This document shows, piece by piece, positions 1 to 5,850 of a DNA stretch of 6,524 bases. Origin of the DNA: Deltaproteobacteria bacterium (GTDB lineage Bacteria; Desulfobacterota; Desulfovibrionia; Desulfovibrionales; Desulfovibrionaceae); NCBI GenBank assembly GCA_031253875.1, contig JAIRVN010000089.1, positions 1-6,524 on the forward strand, read 5' to 3'. Numbering within the stretch: position 1 is the stretch's first letter; each line of letters begins with the position of its first letter. Under the pieces are notes generated by a model. That model saw nothing but the letters and a program-made list of their open reading frames with translations, was not told the origin of the DNA and did not search any database. The position numbers and the translations under genes are program-made.

Positions 1-1
1 G

Positions 2-556
2 CAGCTTCTTGCCACGGAAGGCTTTCTGATCAGCAGCCGAGGGCGCGGCACCTATGTGGCGCAAAACATTCCGGAACGCCCGCATGAAAGCATGCGTACC
101 TCGTGGAGCGCTTTGGTACGGCGCATAGAAGGGGCATCCGTCGAATTGCTGGAACAGGCCGATGTGACCGTCTGTCCTCTCTTGGATAGGGACGAACGGC
201 ATGCCGCCCCAGTGTATCACTATATGAAGCGCGTGCATATCAAAGATGGCGTGCGCTTTGCCTTTATTGATCTGTACCTCGACAGGCGCATTTTTGACTT
301 GGCGCCCGCCAGATTCAACAAAACAACGGTCATTCCCGTGCTGGACGACCTGGGCATCAAAGTCGCTCAAGCGCGACAGATTGTCACCATCGACACAGTA
401 TCCGCCGAAGCGGCTTACCACTTGAAGCTTCAGCCGGGATCGCCCGTGGCCCTGTTACAACGCATGGCCCAAAACACTTCGGGTTGCATTTTTTATATCG
501 CTAAAATGGTGCATCCCGGCAATCTGGTCCGCTTTGACATCGATCTGCTGGGCTGA
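2..556 (+). CDS. GntR-family (HutC/UTRA type) transcriptional regulator, C-terminal part
   Basis: The reading frame is open from the left edge and ends at TGA 554-556, giving 184 visible codons; the start and most of the DNA-binding domain lie outside the window. The first visible residues read EGFLISSRGRGTYVA, the typical end of a GntR winged helix, where the wing carries a GRGT(F/Y)V motif. From about visible residue 35 to the end the sequence fits a UTRA effector-binding domain: YxxxRxxxxDG followed by a long beta-rich stretch, a helix with AxxAYHLKLQPGSPV, an LLQRMA strand and a closing VRFDIDLLG. UTRA regulators of this family usually repress nearby catabolic or uptake genes and release DNA on binding a small molecule. 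The gene is convergent with the enzyme/binding-protein unit next door, which I infer to be its target. A GTG at 56 could be mistaken for a start, but the wing motif upstream shows that the protein begins earlier. Confidence 0.9.
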   Translation, partial: QLLATEGFLISSRGRGTYVAQNIPERPHESMRTSWSALVRRIEGASVELLEQADVTVCPLLDRDERHAAPVYHYMKRVHIKDGVRFAFIDLYLDRRIFDLAPARFNKTTVIPVLDDLGIKVAQARQIVTIDTVSAEAAYHLKLQPGSPVALLQRMAQNTSGCIFYIAKMVHPGNLVRFDIDLLG

Positions 557-563
557 ATTGCGC

Positions 564-2093
564 TTATTTTTCAAAATACGCGTTGCCGTAATATACGATG
601 ACGCTGGGGGTAAAATGGACGCCCTTAAGACCCTTGACTGTGCCGACCAGCCTATAAGGTTCGACAACGTTGATCCAGGCAACCATATCGTTGAGCTTAT
701 CCCATAATTTTTCATAGACAGCCTGGCGTTCCGGGCCGTCATCCAGTGCAGCGCCTTTATCCAACAGGGCGTCGATTTCCGGATCTTTCAGAAAGGTGCG
801 GTTGGTCTGTCCGGCAGCCGAGGAATGGAAGGCCGTAGTCAGAGGAAAAAAGGGATCGAGAGCTGGAGCGCCCCCCCAATGGTACCAGAAATAGGGAGCA
901 TGTCCGGGTTGGCGAACGACATCCAAATATGCGCCCCATTCAATAACCTTCAGTTCCATCTCCATGCCGATGGCGCGTAAGTTCTCCTGGATAACAGTCA
1001 CGCAGGACATATAATCGGAACGGTCGGGAGTGATGAGAGTGCCCTTAAGGCCATTGGGATATCCGGCCTGCTTGAGGAGTTCCTTGGCCTTGGGAACATC
1101 CACTTTGGGGATGGGTGTTGTTTTATGCTTACTGTACTTGATTTGCGCGGTGATGGGGCCGTTGGAGGGTTCTGCATAGCCGCGGTAAACGGTCTTTGCG
1201 ATGCCCTCGCGGTCAATGGCGATATCCATAGCTTTGCGCAAAAGCAGGTTGTCATAGGGAGGCTTGGTGATATCGGGACTGAGCACGGCCACTACCTGGC
1301 CGGGGCGGATCACCATGTCGAGCGCAGGATTTGCCTGTATGCGCTTGACATCCACTTGAGGAATTTCACCGGCAACATCAATAGCGCCGCTTTCCAGTTC
1401 GATAACGCGGCTGGCGCCTTCAATAATGGTACGAATGACCAGTTTTTTCAATTTGGCCTTTTCGCCGTGGTAGTCTTCAAAGCGTTCCATGGTCACCTTG
1501 TCGCCTTTGGCCCATGAGGCCAGCTTAAAGCGACCGGTACCGACGGGATTCTGCCCATAGTTCTTGCCTGTGGTCTCGACGGCCTTTCTGCTCAGTATGG
1601 AGGACCAAGGATGGTTCATGGACTCCAGAAAGCAGGTACCCATGGGCTGTTTGGTGGGAATGACGACGGTATGGTCGTCCAGCGCCTTCACGTTGGCGAT
1701 GTCGATGAAATTACTGAAGGAATGGACGGCGGAACCTTCGGGCCCGGCGGCACGCTGGAAGGTAAAGATCACGTCGTCGGCTTTCATGACTTCGCCGTTA
1801 TGGAATCTAACGCCTTTTTTCAAATGGAAAGTATAGCCCTTGTTGCCGGGAAGGGCTTCCCATTTTTCTGCGAGCACGGGCACAACGACACCCTTTTCGT
1901 TCAGGGTGACGAGAGATTCGTATATTTGCCGCATGGGAGTATGGGAAGCGGAATCCTGCGTTGCGTGGGGATCCATGGTTTTCGGATCCACCGGGAAAGC
2001 GGCGGTCAGGGTATCGCCTTTTGCATGGACAAAGGACGCGCACACAAGCACGATGAGCACAGGAAGGCAATGTCGGCATACATACTGGAACAT
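564..2093 (-). CDS. ABC transporter substrate-binding protein, family 5 (oligopeptide/dipeptide type)
   Basis: This is a 509-residue periplasmic binding protein that captures a solute for an ABC importer. I chose the ATG at 2093 because GGAGG (2104-2100) lies 6 nt upstream; an ATG at 2099 abuts that ribosome site and one at 2144 has none. Residues 1-24 look like a Sec signal peptide: R7 and H8, a hydrophobic run from about 10 to 22, and VHA before a likely cut after A24. C18 does not sit in a good lipobox, so the protein is probably soluble. SBP_bac_5 features follow in order: PKTMDPH near 37-43, AEKWE 75-79, YTFHLKKGVRFHNGE 87-101, PVGTGRFKL 183-191, RKAMDIAIDRE 286-296, and an aromatic stretch YFWYHWGGAPALDPF near 401-415. 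The length is normal for the family. It is the second gene after the enolase-superfamily enzyme, 61 nt downstream of it. No permease or ATPase gene is visible. The family binds peptides, nickel chelates, opines, sugars and more, so the ligand cannot be named. Confidence 0.93.
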   Translation of the reverse strand: MFQYVCRHCLPVLIVLVCASFVHAKGDTLTAAFPVDPKTMDPHATQDSASHTPMRQIYESLVTLNEKGVVVPVLAEKWEALPGNKGYTFHLKKGVRFHNGEVMKADDVIFTFQRAAGPEGSAVHSFSNFIDIANVKALDDHTVVIPTKQPMGTCFLESMNHPWSSILSRKAVETTGKNYGQNPVGTGRFKLASWAKGDKVTMERFEDYHGEKAKLKKLVIRTIIEGASRVIELESGAIDVAGEIPQVDVKRIQANPALDMVIRPGQVVAVLSPDITKPPYDNLLLRKAMDIAIDREGIAKTVYRGYAEPSNGPITAQIKYSKHKTTPIPKVDVPKAKELLKQAGYPNGLKGTLITPDRSDYMSCVTVIQENLRAIGMEMELKVIEWGAYLDVVRQPGHAPYFWYHWGGAPALDPFFPLTTAFHSSAAGQTNRTFLKDPEIDALLDKGAALDDGPERQAVYEKLWDKLNDMVAWINVVEPYRLVGTVKGLKGVHFTPSVIVYYGNAYFEK

Positions 2094-2117
2094 GGTCATC
2101 CTCCATAAATAATAAAA

Positions 2118-2147
2118 AACATGCGTTAACGCCAAAAAGTCCATGTT
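2118..2147 (-). repeat. Intercistronic inverted repeat and palindrome between enzyme and binding-protein genes
   Basis: The 61-nt gap holds AACATG (2147-2142, minus strand) and CATGTT (2123-2118), a perfect 6-bp inverted repeat with an 18-nt loop. Within it lies the exact 10-bp palindrome GCGTTAACGC (2123-2132). Six T residues follow on the minus strand. The element could be a weak attenuator, an mRNA-stabilising hairpin ahead of the binding-protein gene, or a second operator; the sequence alone does not decide. Confidence 0.35.
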
Positions 2148-2154
2148 GCGCTGT

Positions 2155-3339
2155 TCAATTGGATCCGGGCAATGCGGAAGATGAGCGACACTCCTTGTAA
2201 AATGTCATAAAGTCTTTGACTGCGATGAGATCCGGCTCCACACCGAGGCCAGGAGCATCACTCAAATTGAGCGTGCCGTTTGCAACCGCGGGAAAGGGTT
2301 GGGCCAGCAATTCCCGCAACGGGTTGGGGTTGCAGTCTACTTCGAGCAGTCCGTCCCCACCTGCGGCCGCCAGCAGATGCGCCGAGGCCAGCAAACCTAT
2401 GCCGCCGCCGAGGTAATGAGGACAATAGCGCAGCTTTGCCGCCAAAATCTTTGCGGCTATTTTCCGACATTCCGAAAGACCTCCCCATTTGCACAGATCG
2501 GGCTGGATCACGCCGAAGGCGCGGCTGACCAGCGCTGTCTCAAATGATTCGCGGCTGCGCATGTTTTCTCCTGCCGCAAGGGGGATACGGCTTGATGCAG
2601 CAAGGCGCTTCCATTCGTCCCAAGGCCGGTCACAGCGCAAGGGTTCTTCAATCCAGAGCAGGGGGGAGGCATTGAGCTTTTCGATCATGGCGAGCGCGGT
2701 GGGAAGATCCCACGCCTGATTAGCATCTACGGCGAGCCGTTCGCCTTCCCGCAACGCATCAAGGCCGTCGTGGATATTTTGCATATCCTGCGTATCGCCA
2801 AAACCTATTTTTACCTTGAATGTCCTGTATCCTTCATTGCGGGCTCTGGAAATGGTTTCCGCTATTCCGGGGTGGTTGATGCCGCTGGCATAGGCAGACA
2901 GGCTGCTGTTGCCCGCCTGGCCCAGGATCACGTGTAACGGTTTGTCCGCCTTGCGTGCCGCCAAATCCCACAGGGCAATGTCCACGCAGGCCGCAGCCTG
3001 GGACAGCGGTCCCGGCTCATCCGCCTGCAATCTGAGCACTTCCGTGTGGCGCACAATAGCAGCTAAACCGTGCTCCGGGTGTGCATACGTTTTGCCCAGT
3101 ACATGCGGGATGAGCACACTTTCCAGAAGACGCGCCCGGTGTTCGGCGCCGCAGACGGGAAAGTTGCACCAGGCTTCTCCCCATCCGTATGCGCCGGTCG
3201 CGTCTTCCAAGCGTAGAATAAGCGCAGGCCTGTCGTGCATGGTTCCAAAAGAAGTCCGGATCGGAGCGGCGACAGGCGCCCTGAAAACATAGATTTCCGC
3301 CTTACAGATAGGGGCCGATGTGACACAGTGATGCACCAT
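2155..3339 (-). CDS. Mandelate racemase/muconate lactonizing enzyme family protein (MR subgroup, enolase superfamily)
   Basis: This is a 394-residue cytosolic enzyme of the enolase superfamily, which uses Mg2+ to stabilise an enediolate formed by removing the alpha-proton of a carboxylate. The N-terminal capping domain includes SFGTMHDRPALILRLED and GWGEAW. The barrel shows the full mandelate racemase set: KVK (K175, K177), metal ligands D205 (VDANQAW), E231 (IEEPL) and E258 (GENM), the Asp-His pair D281 (QPDLCKWGG) and H308 (CPHY), and E333 (LLEVD). The D205-E231, E258-D281 and D281-H308 spacings of 26, 23 and 27 match those I recall for mandelate racemase. That makes it a racemase/epimerase or an acid-sugar-type dehydratase; the substrate is unknown. 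I chose the ATG at 3339, with AGAGAA (3349-3344) before it, over in-frame ATGs at 3354 and 3390. The 3390 codon lies between promoter elements and is probably upstream of the transcript. It is first in a unit with the binding-protein gene. Confidence 0.93.
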   Translation of the reverse strand: MVHHCVTSAPICKAEIYVFRAPVAAPIRTSFGTMHDRPALILRLEDATGAYGWGEAWCNFPVCGAEHRARLLESVLIPHVLGKTYAHPEHGLAAIVRHTEVLRLQADEPGPLSQAAACVDIALWDLAARKADKPLHVILGQAGNSSLSAYASGINHPGIAETISRARNEGYRTFKVKIGFGDTQDMQNIHDGLDALREGERLAVDANQAWDLPTALAMIEKLNASPLLWIEEPLRCDRPWDEWKRLAASSRIPLAAGENMRSRESFETALVSRAFGVIQPDLCKWGGLSECRKIAAKILAAKLRYCPHYLGGGIGLLASAHLLAAAGGDGLLEVDCNPNPLRELLAQPFPAVANGTLNLSDAPGLGVEPDLIAVKDFMTFYKECRSSSALPGSN

Positions 3340-3354
3340 GATATTCTCTGGCAT

Positions 3355-3380
3355 ATAGAAATAGTATAGTAGTTCTATTT
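3355..3380 (-). promoter_or_regulatory. Candidate operator: nested inverted repeats over the -10 region
   Basis: Two overlapping perfect 6-bp inverted repeats lie on the minus strand: AAATAG (3380-3375) with CTATTT (3364-3359), 10 nt between arms, and ATAGAA (3378-3373) with TTCTAT (3360-3355), 12 nt between arms. They cover the -10 hexamer and expected transcription start. The plus strand also contains GTATAGTA, a 6/8 match to the GTMTAKAC-type core I recall for HutC-subfamily GntR operators. The neighbouring UTRA regulator is the obvious candidate ligand-controlled repressor. The repeats are AT-rich, so chance is possible. Confidence 0.4.
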
Positions 3381-3400
3381 CCCATGCCATTTTTTGTCAA
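3372..3400 (-). promoter_or_regulatory. Sigma-70-like promoter for the enolase-superfamily enzyme gene
   Basis: On the minus strand a perfect TTGACA (3400-3395) is followed after 17 nt by TAGAAC (3377-3372), a 4/6 match to TATAAT. Transcription would begin near 3365, leaving a leader of roughly 25 nt before the ATG at 3339. A second -10-like TATACT at 3368-3363 is a better hexamer but lies 26 nt from the -35, too far to use it. The promoter sits in the 118-bp gap behind the lipoprotein gene. Confidence 0.5.
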
Positions 3401-3457
3401 GCAATATCATCGGCACACGCGAAGGGCGGGGCATGTTTCTCCGCAGGGCGCTGCTGT

Positions 3458-3970
3458 CTAAGTTCCTGGCGCGCTGGGCGCTATCGGCGGGCTTGGCAGC
3501 GGCGCAGCAGCGTTCGGGCCGGCCGGGGCAGGCGCGGGCGGCGGCGCTGAACCCACAGCTCCCTGCACGGGTGCGGAGAAGGCCGTACCCACCGGGGGAT
3601 TTGCGCTTTGCGGGGTATGTGCGGCCGTATCCGTCGGCGGACAGGGCGGGCAGTTCGGATCTCGCGGGACGGCGGCAGCGGCCTTGGGTTTGGGGCGTTT
3701 TTGGGGAGACGTCTTTGCCGCTGTCGTTGCCGGCGCTTGTCCATACAACGCGGGATCCCGCACCGCACCGTAGCCGGTATACAACTGCTTGGGCCGCGTA
3801 ACCGCCGTGTATGCCACGCGCGCGCCGCCGTACTGGTACCAGATATCTTCACTGCTTGTTCCCGACTGAGCCACGGGATCCTGCATGGCCTTGGGCAGAC
3901 TGCTTCCGCAACCGCCTAAAAAAACAAACGAAAATAGCATTGACAACACTGTATATCGACAAGAACGCAT
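3458..3970 (-). CDS. Small proline/alanine-rich lipoprotein of unknown function
   Basis: I do not recognise the family. The 170-residue product starts at an ATG with AAGGAG (3981-3976) 5 nt upstream. Residues 1-20 form a lipoprotein signal peptide: R2 and R5, a hydrophobic stretch around 8-18, then the lipobox LGGC with lipidated C21. Residues after the Cys are GSS, with no Asp at +2, so by the E. coli Lol rule it would go to the outer membrane. Residues 22-80 form the only part with fold-like composition, rich in Tyr and Gly (DIWYQYGGARVAYTAV, then LYTGYGAV). A Lys/Arg-rich linker at about 87-97 and a CPPC pair (C107, C110) follow. The last 60 residues are mostly Pro, Ala, Ser and Gly and are probably disordered, which explains the very GC-rich DNA at 3470-3560. 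It lies 79 bp downstream of the YbjQ-like gene on the same strand and could be cotranscribed with it. An overlapping open frame on the other strand lacks a ribosome site and is not credible. Confidence 0.8.
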   Translation of the reverse strand: MRSCRYTVLSMLFSFVFLGGCGSSLPKAMQDPVAQSGTSSEDIWYQYGGARVAYTAVTRPKQLYTGYGAVRDPALYGQAPATTAAKTSPQKRPKPKAAAAVPRDPNCPPCPPTDTAAHTPQSANPPVGTAFSAPVQGAVGSAPPPAPAPAGPNAAAPLPSPPIAPSAPGT

Positions 3971-3973
3971 ACG

Positions 3974-4012
3974 ATCTCCTTAAACGAAAGGACACAGGCC
4001 TTCTTCGGAGAT
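3974..4012 (-). promoter_or_regulatory. Leader hairpin that can mask the lipoprotein gene's ribosome site
   Basis: On the minus strand ATCTCC (4012-4007) is the exact complement of GGAGAT (3979-3974), which contains the Shine-Dalgarno core of the lipoprotein gene. Inside that pairing GAAGAAGG (4006-3999) can pair with CCTTTC (3991-3986) if two bases bulge, leaving a 7-nt loop. The result is a hairpin that would hide the ribosome site. It is a paper fold only, with no energy computed. Confidence 0.3.
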
Positions 4013-4049
4013 ATCATCGGCAGCTTATCAAAAAAATTTAGGCCGGCAT

Positions 4050-4418
4050 TTACTGCATGGAGAGCGGGAAGAGCGGTTTTTCGCTCCCTTCAAAGGCAAA
4101 CATGACGGCCGTGCCGTAACAGGAAAAGTATTTGCTTCCATCCGGGTGGAAGGCGATATTTTCGTGATACCCGATAATGGCTTGCGCCCCCTTTTTCATG
4201 GCGCGGGCGGCCATGCCGAAAAAGGCTTCGTCGGAATCAAAACCCCGACAACATACCAAGCCGAGCACTTTTGCGATCGCGCGGCCCTCCACGGTGTCCG
4301 TGGTCACCACCGGGAAACGGCCTGATAGAAAAATTTCCTTCACTTTGTCACTGTGTTCTGTCGGCTGTGTTTGTGCCTTTTTTGTTTTTTTTTCACCACC
4401 ACTGAGCAGAAAAAGCAT
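4050..4418 (-). CDS. YbjQ-like (UPF0145/DUF74, 'heavy-metal-binding domain') protein
   Basis: This is a 122-residue protein with a strong ribosome site, AAGGAGG (4430-4424), 5 nt before the ATG. There is no signal peptide, so it should be cytosolic. The first 25 residues are hydrophilic and Lys-rich (GGEKKTKKAQ). Residues about 35-110 match the YbjQ fold pattern: VVTTDTVEGRAIAKVLGLV, a variable strand, AxxxMAARAMKKGAQAIIGYHENIAF, then PDGSKYFSCYGTAVMF. The usual family protein has a strand-rich core of about 105 residues and is seen as oligomers in structural-genomics structures. No biochemical role is established, despite the 'heavy-metal-binding' label in databases. C56, C57 and C100 are visible, but no clear metal site can be argued from them. 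The gene diverges from the efflux operon across 242 bp. Runs of nine and six A residues occur near the 5' end of the coding strand. Confidence 0.8.
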   Translation of the reverse strand: MLFLLSGGEKKTKKAQTQPTEHSDKVKEIFLSGRFPVVTTDTVEGRAIAKVLGLVCCRGFDSDEAFFGMAARAMKKGAQAIIGYHENIAFHPDGSKYFSCYGTAVMFAFEGSEKPLFPLSMQ

Positions 4419-4455
4419 ATCAACCTCCTTGGGAACAGGGTAATGCCCACCTTTT

Positions 4456-4468
4456 GCAAATTATTTGC
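4456..4468. promoter_or_regulatory. 13-bp palindrome upstream of the YbjQ-like gene
   Basis: GCAAAT (4456-4461) and ATTTGC (4463-4468) form a perfect inverted repeat around one central base, 37 bp upstream of the YbjQ-like ATG and overlapping its best -10-like hexamer. This is the size and position of a repressor site, but no regulator is identified and chance cannot be excluded. Confidence 0.3.
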
Positions 4469-4626
4469 CAGTACTGATCTGTGTTGCCGAAACGGGCCTT
4501 GCGCCCCTGCCATAGCCGGCAAAGCGTCAAAAAACATACATGGCTCCGTAGAACAGGCGCGGAGACGCATCTTGCCGTTCCGCGCTATTTCCTATATGGC
4601 CTTCTAGTATATGTCATACGCGTTTA

Positions 4627-4646
4627 GGGCGTAGATGCGCCCATCT
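4627..4646 (+). promoter_or_regulatory. Two mutually exclusive hairpins in the efflux operon leader
   Basis: GGGCG (4627-4631) can pair with CGCCC (4638-4642) across a 6-nt loop, while AGATG (4633-4637) can pair with CATCT (4642-4646) across a 4-nt loop. The two stems compete for overlapping bases and end 3 nt before the adaptor gene's GGAGA. They may modulate translation if transcribed; no energy was computed. Confidence 0.25.
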
Positions 4647-4660
4647 GCTGGAGAACACGC

Positions 4661-5848
4661 ATGAAAATCCTTCCGCTTCGTCTTTTTTGCATTTTTTACC
4701 TTGCCTCGGGGCTGCTCGCCTGTTCCGACGGCGCCAAAGGGCCGACAATCCCGCCGCCCCTGGTCAAAATATGGGAAGTCACGCAAGGCGACGCTCCCTA
4801 TCCCGGTCAATACCAGGGACAAACGCAAGGTTCGCGGGCGGCGCAGGTGGTTGCCCGGGTGCAGGGCGTCATTCAGAAACGCGTGTATGAAGAAGGCGGC
4901 ATAGTGGACGCCGGGGAACTGCTTTTCCAACTTGAGCCGGATACCTATAAAGCCGCGGTGGAAAACGCCAGGGGCGCGCTTGCTCAGGCCGAAGCCCAGT
5001 TCGACCGGGCAAACCGCGAATGGGACCGCATCCGTCCCCTGTACGCGAAAAACGCCGTCAGTCAGAAGGATCGCGACAATGCGCTTTCCGACTACCATGC
5101 GGCGCAGGCCAACGTGGTGGCTGCCAGGGCCGCGCTGCAGACGGCGCAGATCAACCTTGACTATTGCTCCGTGCTGTCTCCGGTGCGAGGATTGACCGGC
5201 AAGGAAGCCTATACGGCCGGGAACTTCGTGACCACCGGACAGGTGCTGACCACCGTGAATCAGGTAGACCCGATCCATGTGAATTTTTATGCGCCCAGCA
5301 CCTTTGTCATGCGTCTGAAACAGCTGGAGAGAGAAGGCCGCCTGATCATGCCGCAAGATGGCTTCAGCGCGCGCATCCGTCTGTTGAACGGCATAATGTA
5401 CCAAAAAGAAGGCCGCGTGACCTTTATCGATAAACAGGTTGACCCGGCTACCGGCGCCGTCAAGATGCGCGCTGAATTTCCCAATCCCGAAGGCCTGGTG
5501 CTGCCCGGCCAGTTTGTGCGTGTCTTTATTGGCGGGGCCATGCTCAAAAACGCCATCCTCATTCCTCAGAAGGCCGTGCTCCAGACCCAGAAAGGGGATT
5601 TGGTCATGGTAGTGAACAAGGAAAACACGATCGAAGCCCGTCCGGTGCAACTTGCCGATGCCATCGGCAAACAATTTCTGGTGGAAAAAGGTCTGGCGGC
5701 AGGCGAGCGTATTGTGCTTGAGGGTGTGCTGAAAGCCCGGCCCGGCCAGCCTGTGCGCATAGACAACGGCGCCCAGACGCCTCCTCCCGGCGTTCCCGCC
5801 AAAGAAGCTCAAGGCGTATCCGGCACAGGCGCCGGACAGGGTAAATAG
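4661..5848 (+). CDS. RND efflux pump periplasmic adaptor (membrane fusion protein, AcrA/MexA-like lipoprotein)
   Basis: This 395-residue adaptor links an inner-membrane RND pump to an outer-membrane channel. GGAGA (4650-4654) sits 6 nt before the ATG. Residues 1-20 are a lipoprotein signal with lipobox LLAC and lipidated C21. The lipoyl-like half-motifs are [23 protein letters not shown] (69-91) and the returning strand with [24 protein letters not shown] (173-196). Between them, about 95-165, lies an Ala/Gln-rich alpha-helical hairpin whose tip reads [15 protein letters not shown], a typical channel-docking sequence. A beta-barrel domain follows with [36 protein letters not shown] (251-276) and [13 protein letters not shown] closure; a membrane-proximal domain ends near 368. 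The last 25 residues are Pro/Gly-rich and unstructured. The pump gene starts 2 bp downstream. Length and domain order are normal for the HAE1-linked family. Substrates cannot be predicted. No local regulator gene is visible. Confidence 0.95.
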   Translation: MKILPLRLFCIFYLASGLLACSDGAKGPTIPPPLVKIWEVTQGDAPYPGQYQGQTQGSRAAQVVARVQGVIQKRVYEEGGIVDAGELLFQLEPDTYKAAVENARGALAQAEAQFDRANREWDRIRPLYAKNAVSQKDRDNALSDYHAAQANVVAARAALQTAQINLDYCSVLSPVRGLTGKEAYTAGNFVTTGQVLTTVNQVDPIHVNFYAPSTFVMRLKQLEREGRLIMPQDGFSARIRLLNGIMYQKEGRVTFIDKQVDPATGAVKMRAEFPNPEGLVLPGQFVRVFIGGAMLKNAILIPQKAVLQTQKGDLVMVVNKENTIEARPVQLADAIGKQFLVEKGLAAGERIVLEGVLKARPGQPVRIDNGAQTPPPGVPAKEAQGVSGTGAGQGK

Positions 5849-5850
5849 CC

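Larger units (their letters stand above)
4419..4660. other. Divergent intergenic region between the YbjQ-like gene and the efflux operon
   Basis: This 242-bp region must hold promoters for both flanking units. On the minus strand AATAAT (4465-4460) is a 5/6 -10 match but has no good -35. On the plus strand TTGCCG (4572-4577) and TATATG (4593-4598) are 15 nt apart, a weak promoter candidate for the efflux genes; TATATG recurs at 4608-4613. Short open frames crossing the region lack ribosome sites and family-like sequence, so I call no gene here. Confidence 0.5.

Noticed and set aside
561..582. Possible bidirectional terminator hairpin (CGC, TATT stem around TTTTCA-type loop)
   Set aside because: The stem is short, AT-rich and has a mismatch, and neither strand carries a proper T tract after it.
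2026..2093. Lipoprotein reading of the binding-protein signal peptide (C18)
   Set aside because: The residue before C18 is Val, not Gly/Ala/Ser, while VHA at 22-24 is a good signal peptidase I site.
3394..3801. Plus-strand open frame opposite the lipoprotein gene
   Set aside because: It is Arg/Ala-rich low complexity typical of a shadow in GC-rich DNA, has no convincing ribosome site and overlaps the better-supported lipoprotein gene.
3404..4022. The 12-mer ATATCATCGGCA occurs at 3404-3415 and 4011-4022
   Set aside because: About one such 12-bp pair is expected by chance in 6.5 kb, and the flanks do not match, so it is not called a repeat or attachment site.
4353..4607. Short plus-strand open frame running across the divergent region
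   Set aside because: It begins inside the antisense of the YbjQ-like gene, has no ribosome site and shows no recognisable sequence; it would also block the region needed for promoters.
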